The position numbers and the translations under genes were made by a program. Shown piece after piece: positions 19,781 through 32,324 of a stretch of 64,000 nucleotides of DNA. This stretch comes from Streptomyces sp. NBC_00440. GTDB lineage: Bacteria; Actinomycetota; Actinomycetes; Streptomycetales; Streptomycetaceae. The stretch covers positions 5,029,501-5,093,500 of the forward strand of contig NZ_CP107921.1 of the NCBI RefSeq assembly GCF_036014215.1, given 5' to 3'. The notes beneath the pieces are model-generated. The model saw only the letters and a list, made by a program, of their open reading frames with translations, had not been told where the DNA came from and made no database searches. Positions within the stretch are counted from its first letter, which is position 1. Each line of letters starts with the position of its first letter.

Positions 19781-19791
<11 letters not shown>
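18937..19791 (+). CDS. folD: Methylene-THF dehydrogenase/methenyl-THF cyclohydrolase
   Basis: 284 residues. It interconverts 5,10-methylene-THF and 10-formyl-THF, feeding PurN and PurH. Family motifs seen are [14 protein letters not shown] (with the catalytic Lys), [21 protein letters not shown] and the NADP-binding [11 protein letters not shown]. The C-terminus [17 protein letters not shown] is also typical. The usual catalytic-site Tyr-x-x-x-Lys is present in WYVNGK. The ATG at 18937 gives the conventional MTAQILDG start; 18928 is a close alternative. It overlaps the following DUF3017 gene by 11 bases. Confidence 0.96.
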
Positions 19792-22005
<2,214 letters not shown>

Positions 22006-22054
22006 GCCGGACCCCGTTTGTCCGCTCTGCTGCTTGCAGGCCTGTTGCTTGCAG

Positions 22055-22092
22055 GAACGCCCCCGGTGACCATGTGGTCGCCGGGGGCGTTC
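22055..22092 (+). terminator. mdh terminator hairpin
   Basis: A 17-bp stem (22055-22071 with 22076-22092; 16 Watson-Crick pairs and one T-G wobble) around a 4-base ATGT loop. It follows mdh by about 50 bases, preceded by two TGCTTGCAGG copies. Confidence 0.88.
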
Positions 22093-22153
22093 TGTGTCGT
22101 CGGGCGGGTGCTGCGGGTGCGGCAGGTGCTGCGGCGTGCCGGTTCGGTCGGCC

Positions 22154-22183
22154 GTCAGCGCGTCAGCGCGTCAGCGCGTCAGC
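22154..22183. repeat. 8-bp tandem repeat overlapping a stop codon
   Basis: GTCAGCGC repeated 3.75 times. The stop codon of the minus-strand PEP-mutase-like gene (22179-22181) lies inside the array. Confidence 0.85.
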
Positions 22184-22895
22184 TCTTCAGGGCGTTCGCG
22201 TCCTGGCGCAGCCGTTCCATCGACTGCCGGTGCTGGCCGCCGCCGAACGTGATGCGGGTGGCGCCCAGTTTGCCCAGTTCCTGTGGCGACGGACCGTTCG
22301 GCCGGAAGAGCGCGTTGAGCGGCGCCCCGATCCCGGACGCCAGGCCCGGCAGGTGGTCCGGCGGCGCCGTGATCGGGTAGACGCAGTCGGCGCCGGCCGC
22401 CAGGTAGCGGAGGCCGCGGTCGATGGTCTGCGCCGGATCGTGTACGCCCCGGATGTACGTATCGACGCGGGCGTTGATGAACAGGCCGTCTCCCGCCGCC
22501 GCGCGGAATGCGGCGAGCCGGTCCGCGTTCTGCTGCGGGTCGTCGAGGACTCCGCCGGAGGAGTCCTCCAGATTGCAGCCGACGGCGCCGGTGTCGAGCA
22601 GCCGCCCGGCGAGTTCGTCCGGCGGCAGGCCGTACCCGGCCTCGATGTCCGCCGAAACGGCCACGCCGAAGTCCTCGACCGCCCGGACGATCCGGCTGAT
22701 CGCGGCGAACATCTCGTCGGCCGGGGCGTCCCCGTCCGCGTATCCGAGTGCGGCCGATACTCCGGCACTCGGGGTGGCGAGCGCCGGGAACCCGGCTTCC
22801 GCGAAGACGCGTGCGCTGGCCGCGTCCCACGGGCCGGGGAGCACCAGTGGATCGCCGGGGGACCGGCCCAGGTGGAGACTGCGGAAGTCCGTCAT
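22179..22895 (-). CDS. Isocitrate lyase/PEP mutase family protein
   Basis: 238 residues with a single TIM-barrel domain of the ICL/PEPM superfamily. It shows LPGPWDAASARVFAEAGFPALATPS at the start, the metal-binding Asp in SADIEAGYG, and CNLEDSSGG with the conserved Glu-Asp. The KKCGH-type motif of true isocitrate lyases is absent, so it more likely acts as a C-C or C-P lyase/mutase on a small oxo-acid (compare carboxyphosphonoenolpyruvate mutase or methylisocitrate lyase-like proteins). Substrate not deducible. Convergent with mdh; stop codon inside an 8-bp repeat. Confidence 0.85.
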   Translation of the reverse strand: MTDFRSLHLGRSPGDPLVLPGPWDAASARVFAEAGFPALATPSAGVSAALGYADGDAPADEMFAAISRIVRAVEDFGVAVSADIEAGYGLPPDELAGRLLDTGAVGCNLEDSSGGVLDDPQQNADRLAAFRAAAGDGLFINARVDTYIRGVHDPAQTIDRGLRYLAAGADCVYPITAPPDHLPGLASGIGAPLNALFRPNGPSPQELGKLGATRITFGGGQHRQSMERLRQDANALKS

Positions 22896-23017
22896 GGCGG
22901 AGCCCTTCAGTGGCGGATCGGGCGGCGGATTGGGCCGGGCCGGGTCAGCGGCGCCGGGTCGGTCAGTGGTCGCGGGTCGGTCAGTGACGCCGGGCCGGGT
23001 CAGTCGCGCCGGGTCGG

Positions 23018-23533
23018 TCAGTGGCGGTGGGCGACGGAGCCCGGTGTGTAGTGGCCCGGCACCATGCGGGCGGTGACGGAGATGCGGTTCCAGGAGTTGA
23101 TCACGGTGATCGACGCGATCAGCTGGGCCAGCTCGGTCTCGTCGAAGTGCTCGGCGGCCTGTGCGTAGACCTCGTCCGGTACGAATCCGTCGGTGAGCAG
23201 CGTGATGGCCTCGGTCAGCTCGATCGCCGCGATCTCCTTCGCGGTGTAGAAGTGCTTCGACTCCTCCCAGCCGCTCAGCTGCACGATTCGCTCGACCGAC
23301 TCGCCCGCTGCGAGAGCGTCCTTGGAGTGCATGTCCATGCAGAACGCGCAGTGGTTGATCTGGGAGGCCCGGATCTTCACCAGTTCGAGCAGGACCGGGT
23401 CGACTCCCTGCCGGGCCGCCGCATCCAGATTGATCATGGCCTTGTAGACCTCGGGGGCGAGCTTCGCCATATGGAGGCGGGGGGTGTGCTCGGGGAGGTA
23501 CGCGCTGTCTGCCGAAGCTGCTGTGTCCGTCAT
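23018..23533 (-). CDS. AhpD/carboxymuconolactone decarboxylase family protein
   Basis: 171 residues. The AhpD-like helical core carries the redox motif CAFCMDMHS (C-x2-C-x3-H), with a conserved acidic residue in LLELVKIRASQIN about 16 residues earlier. Such proteins are thiol peroxidases or reductases of alkyl peroxides. Start chosen at 23533 rather than 23551 because GGGCAGAG lies between the two ATGs. The gene is divergent from a MocR regulator 80 bp away, which probably controls it. Confidence 0.88.
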   Translation of the reverse strand: MTDTAASADSAYLPEHTPRLHMAKLAPEVYKAMINLDAAARQGVDPVLLELVKIRASQINHCAFCMDMHSKDALAAGESVERIVQLSGWEESKHFYTAKEIAAIELTEAITLLTDGFVPDEVYAQAAEHFDETELAQLIASITVINSWNRISVTARMVPGHYTPGSVAHRH

Positions 23534-23615
23534 GTCTTCTCTGCCCTTCATGCCCTTGTCCGGTGTGTGACTACGACGCTACGTGGGACATGGCGCAGAG
23601 GTATGGTCCATTTCT

Positions 23616-25007
23616 GTGACGGATTCCTGGGCCACTTTCGGCGTAGACCTGCATCTGGAACTCACCGGGCCCGGGCTGCGGGTCGGCCTCACGGACGCGC
23701 TGCGCCAAGCCGTCCGCACGGGGCGGCTGGCGCCGGGGACCCGGCTGCCCTCCTCGCGTACGCTCGCCGTCGATCTGGGTGTGGCCCGTAACACGGTCGC
23801 CGACGCCTACGCCGAACTGGTGGCCGAGGGCTGGCTGACCGCCCGGCAGGGGTCGGGGACGCGCGTGGCCCCGCGGACCGTACCGCGCGGGGAGCCGAAG
23901 CCGGCCGCTGTCCGGCGGTCGCGGCGGAGCGCGCCCGAGTACAACCTCCGACCCGGGTTGCCCGACCTCGCGTCGTTCCCGCGCGCGGAGTGGCTCAGGG
24001 CGGCGCGGAAGGCGCTGACCGCGGCGCCCCACGAGGCGTTCGGCTACGGCGACCCGCGGGGCCGTTCCGAGCTGCGGACCGTGCTGGCCGACTATCTGGC
24101 GCGGGCGCGCGGTGTCCACGCCGACCAGGACCGCATCGTGGTCTGTGCCGGGTTCGCCCACGCGATGATGCTGATGGGGAAGGTGCTGCGGGGGAGGCGG
24201 GTACGGGACGTGGCCGTCGAGTCGTACGGGCTCGATCTGCACTGGAACCTGCTCGTCGACGCCGGGCTGCGCACGCGGGCCCTGCCGTTGGACGGGTTCG
24301 GTTCACGTACGAACGAGCTGCGGCGGGAGGGTGCGGTGCTGATGACACCGGCGCATCAGTTCCCGATGGGCGTCCCGCTCCACCCGGACCGGCGCACGGC
24401 TGCCGTCGACTGGGCCAGAAGCACGGGCGGGGTGATTCTGGAGGACGACTACGACGGGGAGTTCCGCTACGACCGGCAGCCCGTCGGGGCGCTCCAGGGG
24501 CTGGATCCCGAGCGGGTCGTCTACTGCGGAACGGCCAGCAAGTCCATCGCTCCCGGGCTGCGGCTCGGCTGGCTGGTGCTGCCCGGTTCGATGGTGGCAG
24601 AGGTGACGGAGGCGAAGGGGAACTCCGACTGGATGTCCAGCTCGCTGGAGCAGCTGACGCTGGCCGAGTTCATCGCTTCGGGTGCGTACGACCGGCATGT
24701 CCGCTCGATGCGGCTGCGCTACCGGCGGCGACGCGACCAGTTGGTGCGGGCCCTGGCCGAACGGGCCCCCGGCATCAGGGTGTCCGGGATCGCGGCCGGG
24801 CTGCACGCCGTACTGGAACTGCCCCCGGGCACCGAGCAGTCGGTCGTGCAGGCGGCGGCCTGGCAGGGCCTCGCGCTGTACGGGGGCTCCCAGTTCCGGC
24901 ACGCGGACGTCCGGGACGGGCGCGACATGCTGGTCGTCGGGTACGCAACGCCGTCGGACAGCGCGTGGGCGGGGGCGCTGGAGGCGCTGTGCCGGGTGCT
25001 GCCGTAG
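23616..25007 (+). CDS. MocR-type PLP-dependent transcriptional regulator
   Basis: About 463 residues. The N-terminal GntR winged helix-turn-helix is LPSSRTLAVDLGVARNTVADAYAELVAEGWL. The C-terminal domain is a class-I aminotransferase-like domain. The PLP-binding lysine is in CGTASKSIAPGLRLGW and the Asp-Tyr region is ILEDDYDGEFRYDR. MocR proteins use PLP or an amino-compound as effector and usually control the divergent neighbour, here the AhpD-like gene. Start at GTG 23616, with AGAGG 13-17 bases upstream; ATG 23583 is in frame but lies in the promoter region. Confidence 0.9.
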   Translation: MTDSWATFGVDLHLELTGPGLRVGLTDALRQAVRTGRLAPGTRLPSSRTLAVDLGVARNTVADAYAELVAEGWLTARQGSGTRVAPRTVPRGEPKPAAVRRSRRSAPEYNLRPGLPDLASFPRAEWLRAARKALTAAPHEAFGYGDPRGRSELRTVLADYLARARGVHADQDRIVVCAGFAHAMMLMGKVLRGRRVRDVAVESYGLDLHWNLLVDAGLRTRALPLDGFGSRTNELRREGAVLMTPAHQFPMGVPLHPDRRTAAVDWARSTGGVILEDDYDGEFRYDRQPVGALQGLDPERVVYCGTASKSIAPGLRLGWLVLPGSMVAEVTEAKGNSDWMSSSLEQLTLAEFIASGAYDRHVRSMRLRYRRRRDQLVRALAERAPGIRVSGIAAGLHAVLELPPGTEQSVVQAAAWQGLALYGGSQFRHADVRDGRDMLVVGYATPSDSAWAGALEALCRVLP

Positions 25008-25057
25008 GTGTGCTGCCGTGGGGTGTTGCAGTGGGTGTTGCCGTGGGGGTGCGCCCG

Positions 25058-25924
25058 TCAGCCCCGGGCGGTCGGCCCCGGGTCACAGGTCTCGGCCGGG
25101 GTCGGTGTGGCCGGGGCCTCTCCGAACCGCGCCAGTGCGAGCGCGCCCGCGACGGCCACCGCGAAGCCTGCCACCGCCAGCGGGGCCAGACCTTCCCTCG
25201 TACGGTCTCCGAGCCAGACCACGCCGACAAGGGCAGGGCCGATCGTCTCGCCGATGACCATGCCCGCTGTGGCTGTGGTCACCGAACCGCGCTGCAGCGC
25301 CGAGGTGAGCAGCAGGAAGGCAGAACCGCCTCCGACGAGCAGTGCGTACAGCGCCGGGTTGGTGAAGTCGACGGAGTCGATGAGGCGCACCGCGACTTCG
25401 ACCACCCCGAAGCCCACTCCGGAACCGAGACCGAGCACCAGCGCCCGCGCCTTGCCCTTGAGGCGGCCGGCCAGCGTGCCGACCAGGAGGACCGCGAGCG
25501 CGACCCCGAGCAACGACCAGCGCAGCGCCGACGACCCGCCCGTGTGGCCTTCGGCTCCGGAGGCGAGGCCGAGCATCCCGAGGCCCGCGCAGACGACGGC
25601 CACCGCGCCCCATTCGGTACCGGAGAGCCGGACGCCGAGGATGCGGGATGCCACCACGGCGGTGACCGCGAGACTCGCGGCGAGTGCGGCGCCGACCGCG
25701 TAGATGGGGAGCGTGCGCAGGGCGATGATCTGGAGTACGAAGCCGAGCCCGTCGAGGCCGAGCCCCGCGATGTAGCGCCACTGGCGCAGGGCGCGCAGGA
25801 GCAGCGCGGCGTCCACACCGGAGCCGGTTCCCGGTGCGGAGGCCCGGGCCGCGGCGGCCTGGAGCACGGAGGCCGTACCGAAGCAGACCGCTGAACCGAG
25901 GGCGCAGATCATTCCAAGGAGCAC
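25058..25924 (-). CDS. DMT (EamA-like) transporter
   Basis: 288 residues with about ten hydrophobic helices, starting LLGMICALGSAVCFGTASVLQAAAARA, in the two-fold arrangement of the drug/metabolite transporter superfamily. The central cytoplasmic loop holds LKGKARALVLG. The product exports or imports an unknown small metabolite. It is convergent with the MocR gene. No associated regulator is adjacent. Confidence 0.85.
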   Translation of the reverse strand: MLLGMICALGSAVCFGTASVLQAAAARASAPGTGSGVDAALLLRALRQWRYIAGLGLDGLGFVLQIIALRTLPIYAVGAALAASLAVTAVVASRILGVRLSGTEWGAVAVVCAGLGMLGLASGAEGHTGGSSALRWSLLGVALAVLLVGTLAGRLKGKARALVLGLGSGVGFGVVEVAVRLIDSVDFTNPALYALLVGGGSAFLLLTSALQRGSVTTATAGMVIGETIGPALVGVVWLGDRTREGLAPLAVAGFAVAVAGALALARFGEAPATPTPAETCDPGPTARG

Positions 25925-26057
25925 GAAAGGACTCTAGTTGGGCAGAGAGTTGGGCGGTGAGTCGGCCGGGGGCCGGCCGGAGACTTGGGCGGAGAAGGGC
26001 CCACACCGGCCATCCGCAGGCATGACATCTAGTCTGTACACCGACAGGCGCCACTGG

Positions 26058-26105
26058 AGGGCTGTACGGGGCTGCACAGGGCTGTACTGCACAGGGCTGT
26101 ACTGA
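26058..26105. repeat. Short tandem repeats upstream of lipoprotein gene
   Basis: Imperfect 15-base units of GGGCTGTACTGCACA type, about three copies, ending just before the ribosome-binding site (GGGGAGGTC) of the lipoprotein gene. They may lie in its leader. Confidence 0.7.
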
Positions 26106-26120
26106 CGGGGAGGTCAACGT

Positions 26121-26429
26121 ATGCGCAAGATGAGGTCGGGTGCTGTGGTGCTCGGGGGAATGGGGATGCTGGCCGCGACACTCGCCGCCTGCGGCTCCGA
26201 TGTGGACAAGCGGTGCGTCGATCCGGCTACGCACAAGCAGTTGCCGAAGTACGAGTGCACCAACGGCACCGGCCACGGAACGTACTACTACGGCGGCTCG
26301 TCCAAGCACGGCAAGATCTCGGGCGGCAGCTTCAGCAAGCCCTCGGTGCACCGCGGCGGCTTCGGCGGCGGGTCCCACTCGGGCGGTGGCTCCCACTCCG
26401 GCGGCGGATTCCACTCCAGCGGCGGCTGA
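26121..26429 (+). CDS. Small Gly/Ser/His-rich lipoprotein
   Basis: 102 residues. The N-terminal lipoprotein signal is MRKMRSGAVVLGG ... ATLAACGS, with the lipobox LAAC, so Cys24 is the likely lipidated residue. A short Cys-containing segment follows (KRCVDPATHKQLPKYEC, possibly a disulfide), then a low-complexity tail of GGSHSGGGSHSGGG type rich in His and Ser. GGGGAGGTC precedes the ATG. It lies 54 bases before an ATP-grasp ligase gene in the same direction. This lipoprotein plus glutathionylspermidine-synthase-like pair probably acts at the cell surface; its function is not known. Confidence 0.82.
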   Translation: MRKMRSGAVVLGGMGMLAATLAACGSDVDKRCVDPATHKQLPKYECTNGTGHGTYYYGGSSKHGKISGGSFSKPSVHRGGFGGGSHSGGGSHSGGGFHSSGG

Positions 26430-26483
26430 GCCGGGTACGCGCCGGAACCGCGGAACGTACGGGAACGGGAACAGGCGGACATC

Positions 26484-27767
26484 ATGCAGCGGCACACCAC
26501 AGAACCGCGCCCCGGCTGGCAGCAGATCGTCGAGGAGCAGGGTCTGGTCTATCCACTGACCCGCTATCCCGACGATTCCCTGCGCCCGTACTGGGACGAG
26601 AGCGCGTACTACTCGTTCTCCCTTTCCGAGGTCGAGGCGCTGGAGGAGGTGGTCGAAGAACTGCACACGATGTGTCTGGCAGCAGCCGCCCACATCGTCG
26701 ACCACGACCGCTTCGCGGAGCTCGGCATCACCGATCCCCGGCTGGCCCGGCTGGTCGGCGAATCCTGGCGCCGACGGGACGAACTGCCGTCCGTCTACGC
26801 ACGATTCGACCTCCGGTACGACGGCAGCGGTCCGGCGAAAATGCTGGAATACAACGCCGACACCCCCACCTCCCTGGTGGAGGCCGCCAGCCCCCAGTGG
26901 TTCTGGATGGAGGACCGCTTCCCGGACGCCGACCAGTGGAACTCCCTGCACGAACGCCTCGTCGCCGCCTGGAAACGGCAGGCCCCGCTACTGCCGCCGG
27001 GCCCCCTGCACTTCGTGCACTCCGAAGCCGACCAACTCGGCGAGGATCTGATGACGGCCGCCTATCTGCGGGAGACCGCCCAGCAGGCAGGGATCGAGAC
27101 CGAGGCCCTCTCGGTGGAACGGATCGGCTGGGACCCGCTGTCCGGGCGGTTCGTCGACGAGCGGATGCGCTTCATCCGCAGTTGTTTCAAGCTCTACCCC
27201 TGGGAATGGCTGACGACGGACAGCTTCGGTCCGCACGTCCTGGACACGCTCGACAACGGCGGTTCCACCGGCTCCACCTGCTGGATAGAGCCCGCCTGGA
27301 AGATGCTCCTCTCCAACAAGGCACTGCTCGCCGTGGTCTGGGAGCTGTACCCCGGGCACCCGAATCTGCTGCCCGCCTACCTGGACGGACCGCGCGAACT
27401 CGCCCTGTCGAAGGGGTACGTCTCCAAGCCCCTGCTCGGCCGCGAGGGCGCGGGGGTCCTGCTCCACGAGCCGAGCGCGGGCGCGGGTCCGGGGCCGGGG
27501 CCGGGCCATGGTGCCGGTGCTGATGGTGGTGGTGCCCGTGGTGGTTCCGGGGCTGCTGGCGGTTCCGGGGCCAGTGGTGCCGTCGGCGTTCGGGCCGACG
27601 AGGCTTGCTGCTACCAGGAGTTGGCCCCGCTGCCCGACTTCGACGGCAACCGGGTGGTGCTCGGCGCCTGGGTCGTCGAGGACGAAGCGGCGGGGCTCGG
27701 TATCCGGGAGTCAGCGGGGCCGGTGACGGACGAGTACGCCCGCTTCCTGCCCCACATCATCCTGTAG
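26484..27767 (+). CDS. Glutathionylspermidine synthase family ATP-grasp protein
   Basis: 427 residues. Recognised by YARFDLRYDGSGPAKMLEYNADTPTSLVEA, the conserved ATP-grasp/GspS-C motif, and by the C-terminal GAWVVEDEAAGLGIRES...DEYARFLPHII. The family ligates amines to carboxylates (glutathionylspermidine synthetase C-terminal domain, YgiC/YjfC-type). The natural substrate is unknown, and actinobacteria lack trypanothione metabolism. An unusual ~50-residue Gly/Ala/Pro insertion (about 332-375, DNA 27476-27600) interrupts the ATP-binding domain between GREGAGVLL and CYQELAPLPDFDG, coded by short GC repeats. Probably an operon with the preceding lipoprotein gene. Confidence 0.85.
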   Translation: MQRHTTEPRPGWQQIVEEQGLVYPLTRYPDDSLRPYWDESAYYSFSLSEVEALEEVVEELHTMCLAAAAHIVDHDRFAELGITDPRLARLVGESWRRRDELPSVYARFDLRYDGSGPAKMLEYNADTPTSLVEAASPQWFWMEDRFPDADQWNSLHERLVAAWKRQAPLLPPGPLHFVHSEADQLGEDLMTAAYLRETAQQAGIETEALSVERIGWDPLSGRFVDERMRFIRSCFKLYPWEWLTTDSFGPHVLDTLDNGGSTGSTCWIEPAWKMLLSNKALLAVVWELYPGHPNLLPAYLDGPRELALSKGYVSKPLLGREGAGVLLHEPSAGAGPGPGPGHGAGADGGGARGGSGAAGGSGASGAVGVRADEACCYQELAPLPDFDGNRVVLGAWVVEDEAAGLGIRESAGPVTDEYARFLPHIIL

Positions 27768-27783
27768 CAGCCGGGCCGCCGCC

Positions 27784-28989
27784 TCAGATGTTCAGCACGC
27801 TCCGGAGCTGGGTGAGCCCCCAGTCCAGATCCTCCTTACTGATCACCAGCGGCGGGGCGATCCGGATGGTGGATCCATGGGTGTCCTTCACCAGCACTCC
27901 GAGATCCATCAGCTTCTCCGAGATCTCCCGGCCGGTGCCGAGCGCCGGGGCGATGTCCACCCCGGCCCACAGCCCCCGTCCGCGCACGGCATCCACCGCC
28001 CCGCTCCCCACCAACAGCCCCAGTTCACGGTGGAGATGATCACCCAGCTCGGTCGCCCGCTGCTGGAAGTCGCCGGTCCGCAGCATCGCGATGACCTCCA
28101 GGGCGACGGCGCACGCCAGCGGGTTTCCACCGAAGGTGGATCCGTGCTCGCCGGGCCGGAAGACACCGAGCACCTCCGCCGACGAGACGACCGCCGACAC
28201 CGGCACCACCCCGCCGCCGAGCGCCTTGCCCAGGACGTACATGTCCGGCACGACACCCTCGTGCTCACAGGCGAAGGTCTTCCCGGTCCTGCCGAGCCCG
28301 GACTGGATCTCGTCGGCGATGAACAGCACGTTCCTGGCGCGCGTCAGTTCCCGTACGCCCGGCAGATAGCCGGCCGGTGGCACCAGCACCCCCGCCTCGC
28401 CCTGGATGGGTTCGAGCAGCACGGCCACGGTGTTGGCGTCGAACGCTGCTTCCAGGGCGGCCAGATCCCCGTACGGCACGATCTCGAAACCGGGGGTGTA
28501 CGGGCCGAAGTCCGCTCTGGCCTCGGCGTCCGTCGAGAAGCTGACGATCGTGGTCGTCCGGCCGTGGAAGTTGTTCTCCGCGACGACGATCTTCGCCTGT
28601 CCGTCCGGTACGCCCTTGACCTTGTATCCCCACTTGCGGGCGGTCTTCACCGCGGTCTCGACCGCCTCGGCCCCGGTGTTCATCGGCAGCACCATCTCCA
28701 TGCCGCACAGTTCGGCGAGCTGAGTGGAGAAGTCGGCGAACCGGTCGTGGTGGAAGGCCCGGGAGGTGAGCGTGACCCGCTCCAGCTGGGCCTTGGCGGC
28801 GTCGATCAACCGGCGGTTCCCATGACCGAAGTTGAGCGCCGAGTAACCGGCGAGCATGTCGAGGTAGCGGCGCCCCTCGACATCGGTCATCCATGCGCCG
28901 TCCGCAGATGCGACTACAACGGGCAGCGGATGGTAGTTGTGCGCGCTGTGCGCTTCGGCGGAGGAGATCGATGTTTCCGTAACTGACAC
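27784..28989 (-). CDS. rocD: Ornithine aminotransferase (ornithine--oxo-acid transaminase)
   Basis: 401 residues, a class-III PLP-dependent aminotransferase that converts ornithine and 2-oxoglutarate to glutamate semialdehyde and glutamate in arginine/ornithine catabolism. Landmarks: AHNYHPLPVV near the start, MNTGAEAVETAVKTARKWGY, ADEIQSGLGRTGKTFA, the PLP lysine in LGKALGGG, and STFGGNPLACAVAL. All active-site motifs look intact. Convergent with the ATP-grasp gene. Confidence 0.94.
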   Translation of the reverse strand: MSVTETSISSAEAHSAHNYHPLPVVVASADGAWMTDVEGRRYLDMLAGYSALNFGHGNRRLIDAAKAQLERVTLTSRAFHHDRFADFSTQLAELCGMEMVLPMNTGAEAVETAVKTARKWGYKVKGVPDGQAKIVVAENNFHGRTTTIVSFSTDAEARADFGPYTPGFEIVPYGDLAALEAAFDANTVAVLLEPIQGEAGVLVPPAGYLPGVRELTRARNVLFIADEIQSGLGRTGKTFACEHEGVVPDMYVLGKALGGGVVPVSAVVSSAEVLGVFRPGEHGSTFGGNPLACAVALEVIAMLRTGDFQQRATELGDHLHRELGLLVGSGAVDAVRGRGLWAGVDIAPALGTGREISEKLMDLGVLVKDTHGSTIRIAPPLVISKEDLDWGLTQLRSVLNI

Positions 28990-29080
28990 GGGTTCTCCGT
29001 TCTTAGGGCGTACGGCTTTTACGGCGTACGGGCCATACGGGCGCGGGTCCTACGGTGTTCGGGTCATCGTGTGCTCATTC

Positions 29081-29606
29081 CTATCGTCGGCCACGGCGGG
29101 CAGGAAGAAACCTTGTGGACCGGCGTGCCGGGTGGGCATGCGGCGCAGGGGTGTACCGCACGTCGATTCCGTCGGTGTCCGCCCCGCCACATCCCTCGAA
29201 CCAGTCGAGCCGGTTGCGCGCCCAGGCGCGGGCCCGTTCGAACCGGCCCGGCTCCGGAGACCGTGCCGGGTCCTCGGTAGGAGCCGGCATCCCCTCGGCC
29301 AGGATCTGCGCCAGCACCCGTTCGGCCATCGACTGCCCGGACCCGGACCCGGACCCGGACTCAGGCCCAGACCCAGACCCGGACTCTGGCCCTGACCCTG
29401 ATCCCGACCCCCACTCCGACGCGGGCCACCCCGACGTCGACCACGGCTCCGAGCCTGGCGGCCCAGCCGGCTCGACCAGCCCGGCCGGCCCGCCCCGCTC
29501 TCCGCTCCAGCCCTCGCCGTCGAGCGCGCGGCCCAGGGCCCGCAGCTCTGCAGGGAGCCGTGGATCCGGATCACGCCGGGGGTGCTCGCGCCTACCCCAC
29601 TCGCCC

Positions 29607-29617
<11 letters not shown>
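29081..29617 (-). CDS. Stunted anti-sigma-like protein
   Basis: 178 residues, overlapping the upstream ECF sigma gene by 11 bases. The N-terminus (RLPAELRALGRALDGEGW ... MAERVLAQILAEG) looks like the cytoplasmic head of a Streptomyces sigma-partner family I recall. In that family, such heads are followed by a membrane helix and an extracellular domain starting near WFxxxGVxVRY. Here a WFEGCGGADTDGIDVRYTP stretch follows directly, no transmembrane helix is present, and the protein ends soon after in an Arg-rich tail. About 35 residues of Gly-Ser/Glu repeats (GSGSGPES) sit in the middle. It may be a deleted or degenerate remnant. Family assignment is by memory only. Confidence 0.5.
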
Positions 29618-31515
<1,898 letters not shown>

Positions 31516-31624
31516 CCCGGGGTCTGTGACCTTGGACTCTGGCCAGGCGGACGGGGGGCCGCCACACTGCTCGCATAATGGTCGGGCAGGCATCCGTAAG
31601 CATCCGACAGCGGAGGAGAACGAC

Positions 31625-32212
31625 GTGGGGACCGTAACGCTCGGCGTTTCGATCGCGGTCCCGGAGCCGTACGGCAGCCTGCTCCAGGAGCAGCGCGCGG
31701 GCTTCGGGGACTCGGCCGCGCACGGCATCCCGACCCACGTCACTCTTGTCCCGCCCACGGAGGCCGACTCCGCGTCCCTGCCGGCGATCGAGGCCCATCT
31801 CGCCTCGGTCGCGGCAGCGAACCGGGCCTTCCCCATGCGGCTGTTCGGGACGGGAACGTTCCGGCCGCTCTCGCCGGTCGTCTTCGTCCAGGTCGTGACG
31901 GGTGGTTCGGCCTGTTCCTGGCTCCAGCAGCAGATCAGGGACCCTTCGGGGCCGCTGGTGCGCGAGCTCCAGTTCCCGTATCACCCGCATGTGACGGTCG
32001 CGCACGCCATCTCCGACGAGGAGATGGACCGGGCGTACGAGGCGCTCGCCGCTTTCGAGGCGACGTGGACCTGCGGCTCCTTCGCGCTGTACGAGCAGGG
32101 GGCGGACGGCGTGTGGCGGAAGCTGCGCGAGTACGCGTTCGGCGGCGGGGGCGGCGTCGTCCCCGGACCGAGCGTGTCCCGCGAAGCACCCACGGCGCCG
32201 TCCCTGCCCTAG
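31625..32212 (+). CDS. 2'-5' RNA ligase family (2H phosphoesterase) protein
   Basis: 195 residues. The two HxTx motifs of 2H phosphoesterases are present: THVTLVPP (about residue 39) and HPHVTVAHA (about 121). These catalyse 2'-5' ligation or cyclic phosphodiester hydrolysis of RNA or nucleotide substrates. GTG start with GGAGGAGA eight bases upstream. It lies 109 bp after trpS in the same direction and may be co-transcribed, an association that could reflect RNA repair. The C-terminal Gly/Val-rich tail is not part of the fold. Confidence 0.88.
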   Translation: MGTVTLGVSIAVPEPYGSLLQEQRAGFGDSAAHGIPTHVTLVPPTEADSASLPAIEAHLASVAAANRAFPMRLFGTGTFRPLSPVVFVQVVTGGSACSWLQQQIRDPSGPLVRELQFPYHPHVTVAHAISDEEMDRAYEALAAFEATWTCGSFALYEQGADGVWRKLREYAFGGGGGVVPGPSVSREAPTAPSLP

Positions 32213-32246
32213 ACCCTCTCGACCCTCTCGACCGGACCGGACCGGA

Positions 32247-32280
32247 TTGGGTTGGGTTGGGTTGGGTTGGGTTGGGTTGG
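32247..32280 (+). repeat. (TTGGG)6 tract, G-quadruplex candidate
   Basis: Six perfect TTGGG pentamers plus TTGG, flanked on both sides by ACCGG pentamers in the same orientation (32231-32245 and 32281-32294). It lies between two convergent genes. Six GGG runs with 2-base loops fit a very stable intramolecular G-quadruplex on the plus strand, which may take the place of a hairpin terminator. Confidence 0.88.
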
Positions 32281-32324
32281 ACCGGACCGGACCGGGAGTC
32301 CCTGGACCAGACGGGGCCCCCGGA

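Noticed and set aside
32247..32280. Chromosome telomere or terminal inverted repeat
   Set aside because: It is an internal short pentamer array between housekeeping genes; Streptomyces telomeres are long palindromic blocks.
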